Of a DNA stretch of 64,000 bases, positions 47,823 to 57,283 are shown piece after piece. Source of the stretch: Pseudomonas putida (GTDB taxonomy: Bacteria; Pseudomonadota; Gammaproteobacteria; Pseudomonadales; Pseudomonadaceae); the NCBI RefSeq assembly GCF_028682635.1, contig NZ_JANHLK010000012.1, positions 158,777 through 222,776 of the forward strand, in the 5' to 3' direction. The stretch's first letter is position 1. Each line of letters opens with the position of its first letter. The translations under genes and the position numbers were made by a program. The notes beneath the pieces were generated by a model. The model saw only the letters and a program-made list of their open reading frames with translations. It did no database searches and had not been told where the DNA came from.

Positions 47823-47986
47823 CCGATCACTGATGTTCAGCGACAGGTAGACGGTAGAGTCCGGGAGGAAGGCGCACAAGTCGGCGGATTCTGAAGTAGT
47901 CGTAGTCCGTTACGCAAGAACGCGCAGGCTGCGACAGTAGGAAGAAGTTGAGCAAGCAGAGGCTTTCATTGCCCCGGCTGACCTCA

Positions 47987-48009
47987 TCGCGAGCAGACTC
48001 GCTCCCACA
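47987..48009. repeat. Single REP arm
   Basis: TCGCGAGCAGACTCGCTCCCACA is a lone, slightly diverged copy of the GCGAGCAAGCTCGCTCC class without an inverted partner nearby in matching phase. Confidence 0.75.
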
Positions 48010-48054
48010 ATGGGTCTTCAGCGGACAAGCCATGTGTGACCAATAGGGATCAAA

Positions 48055-48156
48055 CTGTAGGAGCGAGCTTGCTCGCGATGAACGCAAGGACACCGCGTAA
48101 AACCAGGAAGTACGCGTTATCGTTAACGACCATCGCGAGCAAGCTCGCTCCTACAG
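48055..48156. repeat. REPIN downstream of pchP
   Basis: Perfect inverted arms (48055-48079 and 48132-48156) lie 13 bases past the phosphatase stop codon. Confidence 0.9.
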
Positions 48157-48169
48157 TGAATCAAAACCC

Positions 48170-49225
48170 TTACTGGATTTCTTGCGGTGTAACGATCACC
48201 CAATTCTTGTCTGCGGTCACCGGCAAGCCTTCCTTGGCCTGGGCCGCGGCGTTCTTGGCCATCATGCCCTGGATCTGGGTCATGTACTTGTCCTTGCGGT
48301 TGACCCACAGGTGGATGCCGCCCTTGGCCACGTCGACGCTGTGGAACAGCATGTAGCCATCGCTGGTGGGGGTATCGCCGCCGACCAGGACCGGTTTTTT
48401 CCATTCATCGATGTAGGTCAGGATTGCCGCTTGTTTACCCGCCATCCAGGTCGCCGGGGTCCACAGGTACGGGGTCAGTTCCAGGCCCAGGTTGGCCTTC
48501 TCGTCATATTTGCCGGCGGTGATCTGCTTGCGCGCGGTGGTCAACTCACCGGTCTTGGTGTCCTTGAGCAGCAGCGACACGCCGATCACGTTCTGCGGTT
48601 TGACGTTGTAGCCGTACTTCGGATCGGCCGCGACCATGCGCACCAGCTCTTCGGAGGCGGCGGTCATGACATAGACCTCGATGCCGTTCTCCATCAGTTT
48701 GTTGTAGAGCTCTTGCTGGCCGGTGAAGATTTTCGGCGGATTGACGTCGAGTTTCTTGACCACATCACCTTCGTAATAAGTGGCCGGCACCGGTTTGCCG
48801 GACGCCATCATCTCGTCGACATAGCCCTTGAGTTCTTGCAGCGTAAAGCCGGAGAACACTTGCGCGACCCATGGATAACACACCATGTCGTCGACTTCGC
48901 AGAGGCGGTAGTAATAGCTGAACAGGCTTTCCTTGTGGTCGGCGGTGTCCTTGAACGGCATCAGTTTCAGGGAGGGGTCGAGCTTGTCGCGGGTGATCAG
49001 GCCCTTGTTTTCCATGAACGGCAACAAAGACTCTTCAAGGTCGTAGCGGTAACTGGTGTTGTCCATGTCGAACACCGCGTAGTTACCCTTGTTGGCATTG
49101 GCCGCGATCATCGCGTCCAGCGCCTTGGCCTGATCGGCTGGCCAGTGCTTCAGATCCGTGGCGAGTACCTGGCCGGCAAGGCCCAGGCAAAGTGCGGCAA
49201 CCAGATATTTCGGTGCGAACTTCAT
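48170..49225 (-). CDS. pchP: Periplasmic HAD phosphatase, phosphorylcholine phosphatase-like
   Basis: This 351-residue protein has a signal peptide (residues 1-22, cleavage after VLA). It has HAD motif I DMDNT (D53, D55), a motif II serine/threonine in YVMTAASEEL, and motif IV GGDTPTSDGYML. This set closely matches P. aeruginosa PchP, which removes phosphate from phosphorylcholine in the periplasm. The ATG at 49225 starts the signal peptide; the longer open frame upstream is not used. It is divergent from the cystine transporter. Confidence 0.82.
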   Translation of the reverse strand: MKFAPKYLVAALCLGLAGQVLATDLKHWPADQAKALDAMIAANANKGNYAVFDMDNTSYRYDLEESLLPFMENKGLITRDKLDPSLKLMPFKDTADHKESLFSYYYRLCEVDDMVCYPWVAQVFSGFTLQELKGYVDEMMASGKPVPATYYEGDVVKKLDVNPPKIFTGQQELYNKLMENGIEVYVMTAASEELVRMVAADPKYGYNVKPQNVIGVSLLLKDTKTGELTTARKQITAGKYDEKANLGLELTPYLWTPATWMAGKQAAILTYIDEWKKPVLVGGDTPTSDGYMLFHSVDVAKGGIHLWVNRKDKYMTQIQGMMAKNAAAQAKEGLPVTADKNWVIVTPQEIQ

Positions 49226-49466
49226 CTGCGTTTCTCCCTGAGTGAAAGAGATCGACGCTAACAAATAAGTGTGACAGTCCTCGTCTGTCAGCGACCGCCA
49301 ACGTGCGTATCGCGTCAGCTGCATCCCCGAGAGCGACACCGGCTTATTCCAAAAACGACAGTCACCAGACGTTTTTGATATTAATTCATTGTAAATCAAG
49401 CTGTTAGGCTTGCCGGTTCGCAGCTGCCCCGGAAGGTAGCTGGCACAAGTCACTTTCGGAGTCCTC
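49226..49466. other. Divergent spacer between pchP and the cystine transporter
   Basis: These 241 bases include an AT-rich run (49374-49400, TTTTTGATATTAATTCATTG) that is a good promoter candidate. A small GACAG/CTGTC inverted repeat lies at about 49274-49290. No ORF and no REP. Confidence 0.45.
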
Positions 49467-50858
49467 ATGAATCTGCCGCTGATTCTCAATCTGCTGGTGT
49501 TCCTCGCCCTGCTCCTGGGCCTGGCACAAACCCGCCACACCACCTGGAGCCTGGCGAAAAAAGTCCTGCTCGCCCTGGTGCTGGGCGTGGCGTTCGGTGT
49601 GGCGTTGCACACTGTCTACGGTGCCGGTAACCCGGTGTTGAAAGCCTCGATCGGCTGGTTCGACCTGGTGGGCAACGGTTATGTGCAGCTACTGCAAATG
49701 ATCGTGATCCCGCTGGTATTCGCCTCGATCCTCAGCGCTGTGGCTCGCCTGCACAACGCCTCGTCGCTAGGCAAGATCAGCTTCCTGACCATTGGCACGC
49801 TGCTGTTCACCACCGCCATCGCGGCCTTGATCGGCATCGGCCTGACCAACCTGTTCGGCCTGACCGCCGAGGGCCTGGTGGCCGGCACCCAGGAAATGGC
49901 GCGCCTGCAAACCATCCAGACCGACTACGCCGGCAAGGTCGCGGACCTCAATGTGCCGCAGTTGCTGCTGTCGTTCATTCCGCAAAACCCCTTCGCCGAC
50001 CTGGCGCGGGCCAAGCCGACGTCGATCATCAGCGTAGTGATCTTTGCGGCGTTCCTCGGGGTCGCGGCTTTGCAGCTGCTCAAGGATGACGTGGAAAAAG
50101 GTCAGAAAGTGATCAACGCCATCGACACCCTGCAAGCCTGGGTGATGCGCCTGGTGCGCCTGGTGATGAAGCTGACCCCTTACGGCGTGCTGGCGCTGAT
50201 GACCAAGGTGGTCGCAGGCTCCAACCTGCAGGACATCATCAAGCTCGGCAGTTTCGTCGTGGTGTCCTACATCGGCCTGGGCCTGATGTTTGTGGTGCAT
50301 GGCGTGCTGGTGTCGGCGGCGGGGATCAACCCGCTGCGGTTCTTCCGCAAGATCTGGCCGGTGCTGACATTTGCGTTTACCAGCCGTTCGAGCGCCGCGA
50401 CCATCCCGCTGAGCATCGAAGCGCAGACCAGCCGGCTGGGCATCCCGCAATCCATTGCCAGTTTCGCCGCTTCGTTCGGAGCGACCATTGGCCAGAACGG
50501 TTGCGCCGGCCTGTATCCGGCGATGTTGGCGGTGATGGTGGCGCCGACGGTGGGCATCAACCCATTGGACCCGTTGTGGATCGCGACGCTGGTGGCGATT
50601 GTCACGCTGAGTTCGGCGGGTGTGGCTGGCGTTGGCGGGGGCGCGACCTTTGCCGCGTTGATCGTGTTGCCGGCGATGGGTTTGCCGGTGTCACTGGTGG
50701 CGTTGCTGATTTCGGTCGAGCCGTTGATTGATATGGGGCGTACGGCGTTGAACGTCAGTGGTTCGATGACGGCCGGGGCGATTACCAGCCAGGTGATGCA
50801 GCAGACGGATAAAGAGCTGCTGGATGCGGATGAGCATTCGGCATTGGCGCACGCTTAA
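49467..50858 (+). CDS. tcyP: L-cystine / dicarboxylate symporter (TcyP/YdjN-like)
   Basis: This 463-residue secondary transporter of the DAACS family has eight or more helices. Family motifs are [14 protein letters not shown] (about residues 76-89), [14 protein letters not shown] (about 308-321) and the loop [20 protein letters not shown] (about 343-362), followed by [23 protein letters not shown]. The overall resemblance is to the cystine importer TcyP/YdjN; the substrate is inferred from the family. Confidence 0.85.
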   Translation: MNLPLILNLLVFLALLLGLAQTRHTTWSLAKKVLLALVLGVAFGVALHTVYGAGNPVLKASIGWFDLVGNGYVQLLQMIVIPLVFASILSAVARLHNASSLGKISFLTIGTLLFTTAIAALIGIGLTNLFGLTAEGLVAGTQEMARLQTIQTDYAGKVADLNVPQLLLSFIPQNPFADLARAKPTSIISVVIFAAFLGVAALQLLKDDVEKGQKVINAIDTLQAWVMRLVRLVMKLTPYGVLALMTKVVAGSNLQDIIKLGSFVVVSYIGLGLMFVVHGVLVSAAGINPLRFFRKIWPVLTFAFTSRSSAATIPLSIEAQTSRLGIPQSIASFAASFGATIGQNGCAGLYPAMLAVMVAPTVGINPLDPLWIATLVAIVTLSSAGVAGVGGGATFAALIVLPAMGLPVSLVALLISVEPLIDMGRTALNVSGSMTAGAITSQVMQQTDKELLDADEHSALAHA

Positions 50859-50883
50859 GTCTTTCATTGCCTGAGCGGGCCTC

Positions 50884-50958
50884 TTCGCGAGCAAGCCCGC
50901 TCCCACAGGGGATGTGTGTCGTTCACAGATCCAATGTGGGAGCGGGCTTGCTCGCGAA
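50884..50958. repeat. REPIN between the cystine transporter and folA
   Basis: Perfect inverted GCGAGCAAGCCCGCTCCCACA-class arms lie at 50884-50907 and 50935-50958. It separates two convergent genes. Confidence 0.9.
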
Positions 50959-50962
50959 GCTT

Positions 50963-51475
50963 TCAGGCTTTTTCCCAGACTTCGAAGTTGTACGCTGGCT
51001 TGTCATCCACAGCCGGATTTTCGGTGCTGGACACCAGCTTCCACTGCCCCGGATCAAACTCCGGAAACCACGCATCCCCTTCCGGGCTCAGCGCCACGCG
51101 GGTCAGGTACAACCGATCGGCCTGCGCCAACCCCTGCGCATACAACTGCGCCCCGCCAATCAGCATCAGCTCATCGACGCCCTGCTCCTTCGCCCATTCC
51201 TCGGCGCGAACCACCGCGGCCTCCAGCGACGGATAAACCTCCGCGCCTTCGAGCACCAGATCCGCCTGACGGCTGACCACGATGTTCAAGCGCCCCGGCA
51301 ACGGGCGACCGAGGGAATCCCAGGTCTTGCGGCCCATGATGATCGGCTTGCCCAGGGTAGTGGCCTTGAAGTACTTGAAGTCCCCCGGCAGGTGCCAGGG
51401 CATGCTGTTGTCGACGCCGATCACACGGTTTTCACCGAGGGCTGCGATCAGGCTGAGGGGGAGTGATTTAGTCAT
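50963..51475 (-). CDS. folA: Dihydrofolate reductase
   Basis: FolA reduces dihydrofolate with NADPH, supplying one-carbon carriers. The 170-residue enzyme has IAALGENRVIGVDNSMPWHLPGDFKYFKATTLGKPIIMGRKTWDSLGRPLPGR (about residues 9-61), including the substrate-binding acid in LPGD. It also has LMLIGGAQLYAQGL. The ATG at 51475 is used; the upstream frame is untranslated. It is divergent from the DUF2868 gene. Confidence 0.95.
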   Translation of the reverse strand: MTKSLPLSLIAALGENRVIGVDNSMPWHLPGDFKYFKATTLGKPIIMGRKTWDSLGRPLPGRLNIVVSRQADLVLEGAEVYPSLEAAVVRAEEWAKEQGVDELMLIGGAQLYAQGLAQADRLYLTRVALSPEGDAWFPEFDPGQWKLVSSTENPAVDDKPAYNFEVWEKA

Positions 51476-51560
51476 GCCGGCGAGGATACCAGAGCCTCGC
51501 TTTCCCCGATAAGCGCCACAGCGGTTATGCTCACAGTTCAATTAAGCGACGGGATGCCGC

Positions 51561-52931
51561 GTGACTGAACTGAATACTCTCTGGCTGACAGAAACCATCC
51601 GCCTGCGCGAAGAACACGCCGGGCCCCTGGAAGATCTGGAAGCCAACCGATTGGCCCGCAGCGCCGGCGGCGATCTGCCGACGCGCATTCAACGCCGCGC
51701 CCTGTGGCTGGCCGAGCGCGATGGCCTGGCTGATGCCCTCAAACACTGGCAACAAGGCGCGCGACTGGCGCTGATCGTTATGGCGGTGCTGGCCGTGGTC
51801 AGCGGCGCCGGCCTGGCCTTTGCCGCCATGGGCGACGGCCTGCACCCGGTGAATGTGTTCTGGGCGCTGGGCAGCCTGCTCGGGCTCAACCTGATCCTGC
51901 TGCTGAGCTGGGCCCTGGGCCTGGTGTTTGCCGGCGAACACGGCGCCAGCCTCGGGCGCCTGTGGTTGTGGCTCAGCGAAAAACTCGCCCGGGACGCCAA
52001 GGCCGCGCAACTGGCGCCAGCCCTGCTGCTGTTGCTGCAACGCCGGAAACTCAATCGCTGGGCCATCGGCGTACTGGTCAATGGCCTGTGGTTATTGGCG
52101 ATGCTCAGTGCCCTGGTGATTCTGTTGACGTTGATGGCCACCCGACGCTACGGCTTCGTCTGGGAAACCACGATCCTCAGTGCCGACACCTTCATTGCCG
52201 TGACCCAGGCCCTCGGCGCGCTACCGGCCTTGCTCGGCTTCAGCGTGCCCACCGAGGCGATGATCCGCGCCAGTGGCGACGCCGCACTGAACATCGAAAG
52301 TGCCCGCCAAGCCTGGGCGGCGTGGTTGGTGGGTGTGTTACTGGTCTACGGCGTAGTGCCGCGCCTGGTGCTGGCGCTGTTTTGTCTGTGGCGCTGGAAG
52401 TCCGCCCGCACAAGCCTGCAGCTTGACCTGAACCTGCCAGGTTATGCCCAACTGCGCGAACGGCTGATGCCCACCAGCGAACGCCTGGGTGTCAGCGATG
52501 CCGCGCCAGCACAACTTCATCGAGTGCAAAGCGGCGTCAGCGAACAGCACAGCGATGGCGCACTCTTGGTCGCCATCGAGCTGGACGACGACCGTCCGTG
52601 GCCGCCCCAACTGGCGAAGAACGTCAGCAACGCCGGGATCCTCGACAGCCGCGAATCGCGCAACAAACTCCTCGAGCAATTGAGCCGTTTTCCTCCTGCG
52701 CGCCTGGCGATCGCGTGCGATCCACGGCGCTCGCCGGACCGCGGCAGCCTGGCGCTGATCGCCGAACTGGCCCGCAGCGCCAGCGCCACCCGCGTGTGGT
52801 TGTTGCAGGCGCCGCCCGGGGAAGAGCTGGACGCCGAACGCCTGGGCGACTGGCATGTGGCGCTGCAACAGCTGGAATTGCCGTTCGCCGATTGCGCTCC
52901 GATGAACTGGCTGGAGACGGGTCATGACTGA
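51561..52931 (+). CDS. DUF2868 membrane protein
   Basis: This 456-residue protein has four or five hydrophobic helices in its first half (about residues 68-92, 105-127, 165-192, 255-280) and a long soluble C-terminal part. It matches the DUF2868 family. It overlaps the next gene (a DUF3482 GTPase) by eight bases. The two are a recurring pair, probably a membrane protein with a GTPase partner. Function is not established. Confidence 0.85.
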   Translation: MTELNTLWLTETIRLREEHAGPLEDLEANRLARSAGGDLPTRIQRRALWLAERDGLADALKHWQQGARLALIVMAVLAVVSGAGLAFAAMGDGLHPVNVFWALGSLLGLNLILLLSWALGLVFAGEHGASLGRLWLWLSEKLARDAKAAQLAPALLLLLQRRKLNRWAIGVLVNGLWLLAMLSALVILLTLMATRRYGFVWETTILSADTFIAVTQALGALPALLGFSVPTEAMIRASGDAALNIESARQAWAAWLVGVLLVYGVVPRLVLALFCLWRWKSARTSLQLDLNLPGYAQLRERLMPTSERLGVSDAAPAQLHRVQSGVSEQHSDGALLVAIELDDDRPWPPQLAKNVSNAGILDSRESRNKLLEQLSRFPPARLAIACDPRRSPDRGSLALIAELARSASATRVWLLQAPPGEELDAERLGDWHVALQQLELPFADCAPMNWLETGHD

Positions 52932-54300
52932 CACCAGCAAGCAGCCCCTGAAACTCGCCGTGGTCGGCCACACCAACGTCGGCAAAACCTCGTTGTTGCG
53001 CACCCTGACCCGCGATGTCGGTTTCGGCGAAGTGTCCCACCGCCCCAGCACCACGCGGCATGTCGAAGGTGCGCGCTTGTCGGTGGACGGCGAGCCGTTG
53101 CTGGATCTTTACGACACGCCCGGCCTGGAAGACGCCATCGCCCTGCTCGACTACCTCGAACGCCTGGAGCGTCCCGGCGAGCGACTGGATGGCCCGGCGC
53201 GGCTGGCGCGTTTTCTTGAGGGCAGCGAAGCCCGGCAGCGTTTCGAACAGGAGGCCAAGGTGCTGCGCCAGTTGCTGGCGTCGGACGCCGGGCTCTATGT
53301 GATCGACGCCCGGGAACCGGTCCTGGCCAAGTATCGCGATGAGCTGGAAGTGCTGGCCAGCTGCGGCAAACCCCTGCTGCCGGTGCTGAATTTTGTCAGC
53401 AGCGCCAACCACCGCGAGCCGGCGTGGCGTGAAGCCCTGGCGCGCCTGGGTTTGCATGCGCTGGTTCGCTTCGACAGCGTCGCACCGCCGGAGGACGGCG
53501 AGCGCCGGCTCTATGAAAGCCTGGCGCTGCTGCTGGAAACCGCACGGCCACAACTGGAACGCCTGATCGCCGACCAGCAGGCACAACGCCTGGCCCGTGA
53601 GCGCAGTGCGGTACGGTTGATTGCCGAATTGCTGATCGATTGCGCCGCTTGCCGACGCAGCGTGGTCAGCGATGCGCAACAGGAACAACAGGCGATCGAT
53701 GAACTGCGCAAGGCCGTGCGCCAACGCGAGCAGCGTTGTGTCGAAGCGCTGCTCAAGCTCTACGCGTTTCGCCCGCAGGACGCTGCGGCGAGTGATCTGC
53801 CGCTGCTCGATGGCCGTTGGGGCGATGACTTGTTCAACCCCGAAACCCTCAAGCAACTGGGCGTGCGGGTGGGCGGTGGTATCGCTGCCGGTGCCGCCGC
53901 GGGGGCCGGCGTCGACTTGCTGGTCGGCGGCCTGACGCTCGGTGCTGCCGCGCTGGCCGGGGCGATCGCCGGTGGCGCCCTGCAAACCGCGCGCAGTTAT
54001 GGCAGCCGCTTGCTGGGCAAGATCAAGGGCCAGCGCGAACTGACGGTGGATGACAGCGTGTTGCGGCTGCTGGCGTTGCGTCAGCGGCAACTGCTGCAAG
54101 CGCTGAACGCCCGTGGGCATGCGGCGATGGACAGCATTCAGGTGGCCACGCCGCAGGACAAGAGTTGGCGGGAAGGTAAATTGCCCGAGGCCCTGAACAG
54201 GGCGCGGGCGCATCCGCAGTGGTCTTCGCTTAATGCGCATCCGAAGTTGAATCAGGCGGAGCGGCAGGAGCAGGTTGAGGTACTTGCGCAGCAGCTCTAG
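52924..54300 (+). CDS. DUF3482 GTPase
   Basis: This 458-residue protein has an Era-like GTP-binding domain at the N-terminus: P-loop VVGHTNVGKTSLL (about residues 13-25) and the G3 region LYDTPG. A long helical part ends in a glycine-rich, membrane-inserting stretch (about 315-355, GVRVGGGIAAGAAAGAG...GGLTLGAAALAGAIAGGAL). It shares an operon with the DUF2868 membrane protein and may act with it at the inner membrane. Confidence 0.87.
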   Translation: MTDTSKQPLKLAVVGHTNVGKTSLLRTLTRDVGFGEVSHRPSTTRHVEGARLSVDGEPLLDLYDTPGLEDAIALLDYLERLERPGERLDGPARLARFLEGSEARQRFEQEAKVLRQLLASDAGLYVIDAREPVLAKYRDELEVLASCGKPLLPVLNFVSSANHREPAWREALARLGLHALVRFDSVAPPEDGERRLYESLALLLETARPQLERLIADQQAQRLARERSAVRLIAELLIDCAACRRSVVSDAQQEQQAIDELRKAVRQREQRCVEALLKLYAFRPQDAAASDLPLLDGRWGDDLFNPETLKQLGVRVGGGIAAGAAAGAGVDLLVGGLTLGAAALAGAIAGGALQTARSYGSRLLGKIKGQRELTVDDSVLRLLALRQRQLLQALNARGHAAMDSIQVATPQDKSWREGKLPEALNRARAHPQWSSLNAHPKLNQAERQEQVEVLAQQL

Positions 54301-54316
54301 TGGCCTGACCGGCCTC

Positions 54317-54391
54317 TTCGCGAGCAAGCCCGCTCCCACATTGAATTTGCGGCGATCACAAATCCAATGTGGGAGCGGGCTTGCTCGCGAA
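54317..54391. repeat. REPIN between the GTPase and the phosphonate cluster
   Basis: Perfect inverted arms at 54317-54340 and 54368-54391. It separates convergent transcripts. Confidence 0.9.
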
Positions 54392-54415
54392 TGCAGCAAC
54401 TCGGTATCACAGGCT

Positions 54416-54973
54416 TTACGCCGCCAGCAGGCGCGATGCTTTGCCCTTCAACACCGCCAGATCAATCACCGGCACATGCATCTCCTTGGCCAGCTCATCC
54501 CACTGACGCATGCGCAAACTGACCGCGCACAACGGGTCCTGCTCGAATGCATCGGCCTCGGCCTCGGACATCACGCCGCCCTGATATTCCAAGGTGCGAC
54601 GGCTGGCTTCGCTCAGACGCTCGTAATACCCCGGCTCTCTGAGCGTCAGATAGCGCTTGGCTTGAACGTGATATTCCACCAACCGCGCCATCCGCTCGCT
54701 GAAACCTGCACGGCGCAAATAATCAGCGCCCAACCGCTCATGACTCACTATGCCGAAGCCGCCCATGTTCTCGGCACTGTCGGTACAGATATGCCCGATG
54801 TCGTGAAAAAACGCTGCCAACACCACTTCGTCATCGAAGCCTTCGGCCATCGCCAGTTGCGCGGCCTGGGACATGTGCTCGATCTGCGACACCGGCTCGC
54901 CGATGTAGTCGCTGCCACCGAAGCGCTCGTACAAAGCGAACACTTCGGCGATTACCTGCTCGTTGCGTTGCAT
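54416..54973 (-). CDS. PhnZ-like HD-domain phosphonate oxygenase
   Basis: This 185-residue HD-domain protein belongs to the phosphonate-operon HD oxygenases. It keeps the residues that distinguish PhnZ: Y23 and E26 in SDYIGEPVSQIEHM. The iron ligands are H33, H57-D58 with H61 (FFHDIGH), H78, H102 and D159. PhnZ uses a mixed-valence di-iron centre to split (R)-2-amino-1-hydroxyethylphosphonate into glycine and phosphate. Its start overlaps the preceding oxidoreductase stop by one base. The hydroxylase PhnY that makes its substrate is not in this window. Confidence 0.87.
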   Translation of the reverse strand: MQRNEQVIAEVFALYERFGGSDYIGEPVSQIEHMSQAAQLAMAEGFDDEVVLAAFFHDIGHICTDSAENMGGFGIVSHERLGADYLRRAGFSERMARLVEYHVQAKRYLTLREPGYYERLSEASRRTLEYQGGVMSEAEADAFEQDPLCAVSLRMRQWDELAKEMHVPVIDLAVLKGKASRLLAA

Positions 54974-56106
54974 CAGATTTCTCCCAACAGGGTGGCGACG
55001 TTACGTTCGGCCATGGCCGGCCCGACACTCATGCCGACGCCGGTGTGCATCAATGCCACAGCCAGGCCTTTTGCCGGACGCAGGAACGAAAACGGTCCCG
55101 GCCCCTGTGAACCATAGACACCCTGCCAGCGTTCGACCACTTGCACTTTGCAGCCCAACGTCTGCTCGGCCAACTCGATCATCCAGTCGTCGACCTGCTC
55201 GGCATTGAAGGGCGACGGATCACTGCCGTAATGGTGGGAGTCGCCAATGATCAACTCGCCATAGGGCGTCGGGCTGATCAGCAGGTGAATGCCATGTTCA
55301 TGCAAGTGCGGCGCGTGTAGCAGGATCTCGGCCTGCACCGCCGCGGCTTCGGGCAAATCGGCGAAGGCAACGTAATGCACGCAGCTCAAACCGGTGAGCA
55401 CTGCGTGTTGCAGGTTAAGGTTGATCTGCGGCCGGGCGCGGAGCATTTGCAGGCGGCAGATTTGCGGGTCGAGCTGGGCGATCTGCTCGGCCAGCAACGT
55501 CTGATAGTCGTGACCGGAACAGAGGATAATCTGCTCGCCACTGAAACTGCCGGCGGTGCTGTGCAGGCGGCCCGGTTCGATGTCGCGCACCAGGGTGGAG
55601 AAGTGAAACTCGACGCCCAGGTCGCGACGCAAAAAGTCGATCAGCGCCGGAATCGCTTCACGCGAATACAGCTGCTGGTCGTCCATGCCGTGCAACGCCG
55701 CGCGGTGATGGCGGAACTGGCCGCTGTACAGATCGGCCAATTGGGCGCCACGCAGCAGTTCGACGCGGTAGCCATGTTCCACGGCGCGACCGGCGCAGAA
55801 GGCTTCCAGCAACTGTTCTTCGGCTTCGGTGCGGGCGAACAGGTATGAGCCGTTGCGCTTGAGTTGCAGGCCGGCGAGCTGCGCCCAGTCGCCCCAGATG
55901 TCGCGACTGGCCCGGGCCAGCTCCAGCATCGGGCCCGGGGGTTGGCCGGTGACCAATGCTTGGCCGAAGTTGCGCACCGATGCGCCTAGAGGCGTTGCGC
56001 TGCGTTCGAAAACCCTGACCTTAAGACCGCGCTTGGCGGCGGCATAGGCATGGGACAGGCCCAGGATGCCGGCGCCGATGATCAGCATGTCGTTGTGTTG
56101 TGTCAT
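54973..56106 (-). CDS. FAD-dependent oxidoreductase of the phosphonate cluster (TIGR03364-like)
   Basis: This 377-residue DAO-type flavoprotein has an N-terminal dinucleotide motif (IIGAGILGLSHAYAAAKRGLKVRVFE, about residues 9-34) and a late C-terminal part typical of amine oxidases. Enzymes of this kind sit in phosphonate clusters; some have been shown to oxidise N-methyl-aminoethylphosphonate or aminoethylphosphonate to phosphonoacetaldehyde. It lies between the HD oxygenase and the transport genes. Its actual substrate here is unproven. Confidence 0.83.
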   Translation of the reverse strand: MTQHNDMLIIGAGILGLSHAYAAAKRGLKVRVFERSATPLGASVRNFGQALVTGQPPGPMLELARASRDIWGDWAQLAGLQLKRNGSYLFARTEAEEQLLEAFCAGRAVEHGYRVELLRGAQLADLYSGQFRHHRAALHGMDDQQLYSREAIPALIDFLRRDLGVEFHFSTLVRDIEPGRLHSTAGSFSGEQIILCSGHDYQTLLAEQIAQLDPQICRLQMLRARPQINLNLQHAVLTGLSCVHYVAFADLPEAAAVQAEILLHAPHLHEHGIHLLISPTPYGELIIGDSHHYGSDPSPFNAEQVDDWMIELAEQTLGCKVQVVERWQGVYGSQGPGPFSFLRPAKGLAVALMHTGVGMSVGPAMAERNVATLLGEI

Positions 56107-56134
56107 CTAGAGGTGTCCTGAATTCAAAGCCGCC

Positions 56135-56199
56135 TTCGCTGGCAAGCCAGCTCCTACAAGGGGTATGCGTTTACCTGTAGGAGCTGGCTTGCCAGCGAA
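56135..56199. repeat. REPIN of the GCTGGCAAGCCAGC class within the phosphonate cluster
   Basis: Perfect inverted arms (56135-56158 and 56176-56199) lie between the binding-protein gene and the FAD oxidoreductase gene. It could lower read-through into the catabolic pair. Confidence 0.9.
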
Positions 56200-56224
56200 G
56201 AGGTCCTGTCAGCCGATGAAGATC

Positions 56225-57250
56225 TTACTTGGCCGCCACTTTCTCGGACTTGCCGTCATAACGCTTGCGCCATTCGGTCAGGATCTCGTCACGGTTTTTC
56301 GAAGCCCAGGCGAAGTCGTTCTTGATCAAACGCTGCTCGTAGTCCGCTGGCAGTTCGGTCTGCGGCTTGGCAATGCCTGGCTGCGCAAGAACCGCGAAGT
56401 TCTCCTTGTACAGATCCATCGCTTCGGCGCTGGCGGAGAAATCAGCCAGTTTCTTCGCCGCTTCTTCATGTGGAGTGCCCTTGATCACGGCCGTCGCTTC
56501 GATCTCCCAACCCAGGCCTTCCTTCGGCAGGATGATGTCCAGCGGTGCGCCTTGGCGTTTCAGCTGAACAGCCGGGTATTCAAAGGAAATGCCGATCGGG
56601 AATTCCCCTGCCGCCGCCAGTTTGCAAGGCTTGGAACCAGAGTGAACGTACTGGCCGATGTTCTGGTGCAGGCCGTCCATGTACGCCCAGCCCTGCTTCT
56701 CGCCGAAAGTCTGCAGCCAGGCGCTGACGTCGAGGAAACCGGTGCCGGACGATGCCGGGTTAGGCATGACGATCTTGCCTTTGTATTCAGGCTTGGTCAG
56801 GTCCTGCCAGCTCACGGGCTTGGTCAGGCCCTGTTTCTCGGCTTCGACGGTGTTGAAGCAAATGGTCGCGGCCCAGACGTCCATGCCGACCCAGGCTGGC
56901 GGGTTGGCGGCGTCGCGGTAGTTCGCGCCGATCTTGCCCAGGTCCTTCGGTGCGTAGCTTTGCAGCATGCCTTGCTGGTCGAGGATCGCCAGGCTCGAAG
57001 CGGCCAGGCCCCACACGGCGTCAGCCTGCGGACGGGCTTTTTCGGCCAGCAGTTTGGCGGTGATGATGCCGGTGGAATCGCGCACCCATTTGATCTCGAC
57101 GTCCGGGTTGGCCTTTTCGAAAGCTTCTTTGTAGGTCTTCAGTTGCTCGGCTTCGAGGGCGGTGTACACCGTCAACTCGGTTTTCGCCGCAAAGGCGTTC
57201 AGGCTGAAAGCGGTGAGGACAGCAGCGGCCAGGGCCATAGGCTTGAACAT
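56225..57250 (-). CDS. Putative 2-aminoethylphosphonate-binding periplasmic protein
   Basis: This 341-residue extracellular solute-binding protein of the iron/AEP type has a signal peptide (residues 1-22, cleavage after AFA). It has the sequence pattern of phosphonate-cluster binding proteins (ELTVYTALEAEQLKTYKEAF, then WVRDSTGIITAKLLAEK, then DAVWGLAASS). It delivers ligand to the permease encoded just upstream on the same strand. The ligand (2-AEP or a close relative) is inferred from context. Confidence 0.87.
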   Translation of the reverse strand: MFKPMALAAAVLTAFSLNAFAAKTELTVYTALEAEQLKTYKEAFEKANPDVEIKWVRDSTGIITAKLLAEKARPQADAVWGLAASSLAILDQQGMLQSYAPKDLGKIGANYRDAANPPAWVGMDVWAATICFNTVEAEKQGLTKPVSWQDLTKPEYKGKIVMPNPASSGTGFLDVSAWLQTFGEKQGWAYMDGLHQNIGQYVHSGSKPCKLAAAGEFPIGISFEYPAVQLKRQGAPLDIILPKEGLGWEIEATAVIKGTPHEEAAKKLADFSASAEAMDLYKENFAVLAQPGIAKPQTELPADYEQRLIKNDFAWASKNRDEILTEWRKRYDGKSEKVAAK

Positions 57251-57283
57251 GATCTTTTCCTGTATGTGAGTTGAGGGTATGAA

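Larger units (their letters stand above)
47823..48169. other. Intergenic spacer between the DUF6124 leader and pchP
   Basis: The spacer holds one REP arm (47987-48009) and a REPIN (48055-48156). The 47823-47985 part has no convincing ORF. It reads open on the minus strand only through the REP and lacks a good start. It probably holds the leader promoter. Confidence 0.5.

Noticed and set aside
47827..48093. 88-codon open frame on the minus strand upstream of the DUF6124 leader
   Set aside because: Its first part is translated REP sequence and it has no good start after the REP. It looks like chance openness, though the C-terminal part (TDYDYFRIRRLVRLPPGLYRLP) could be checked for homologues.
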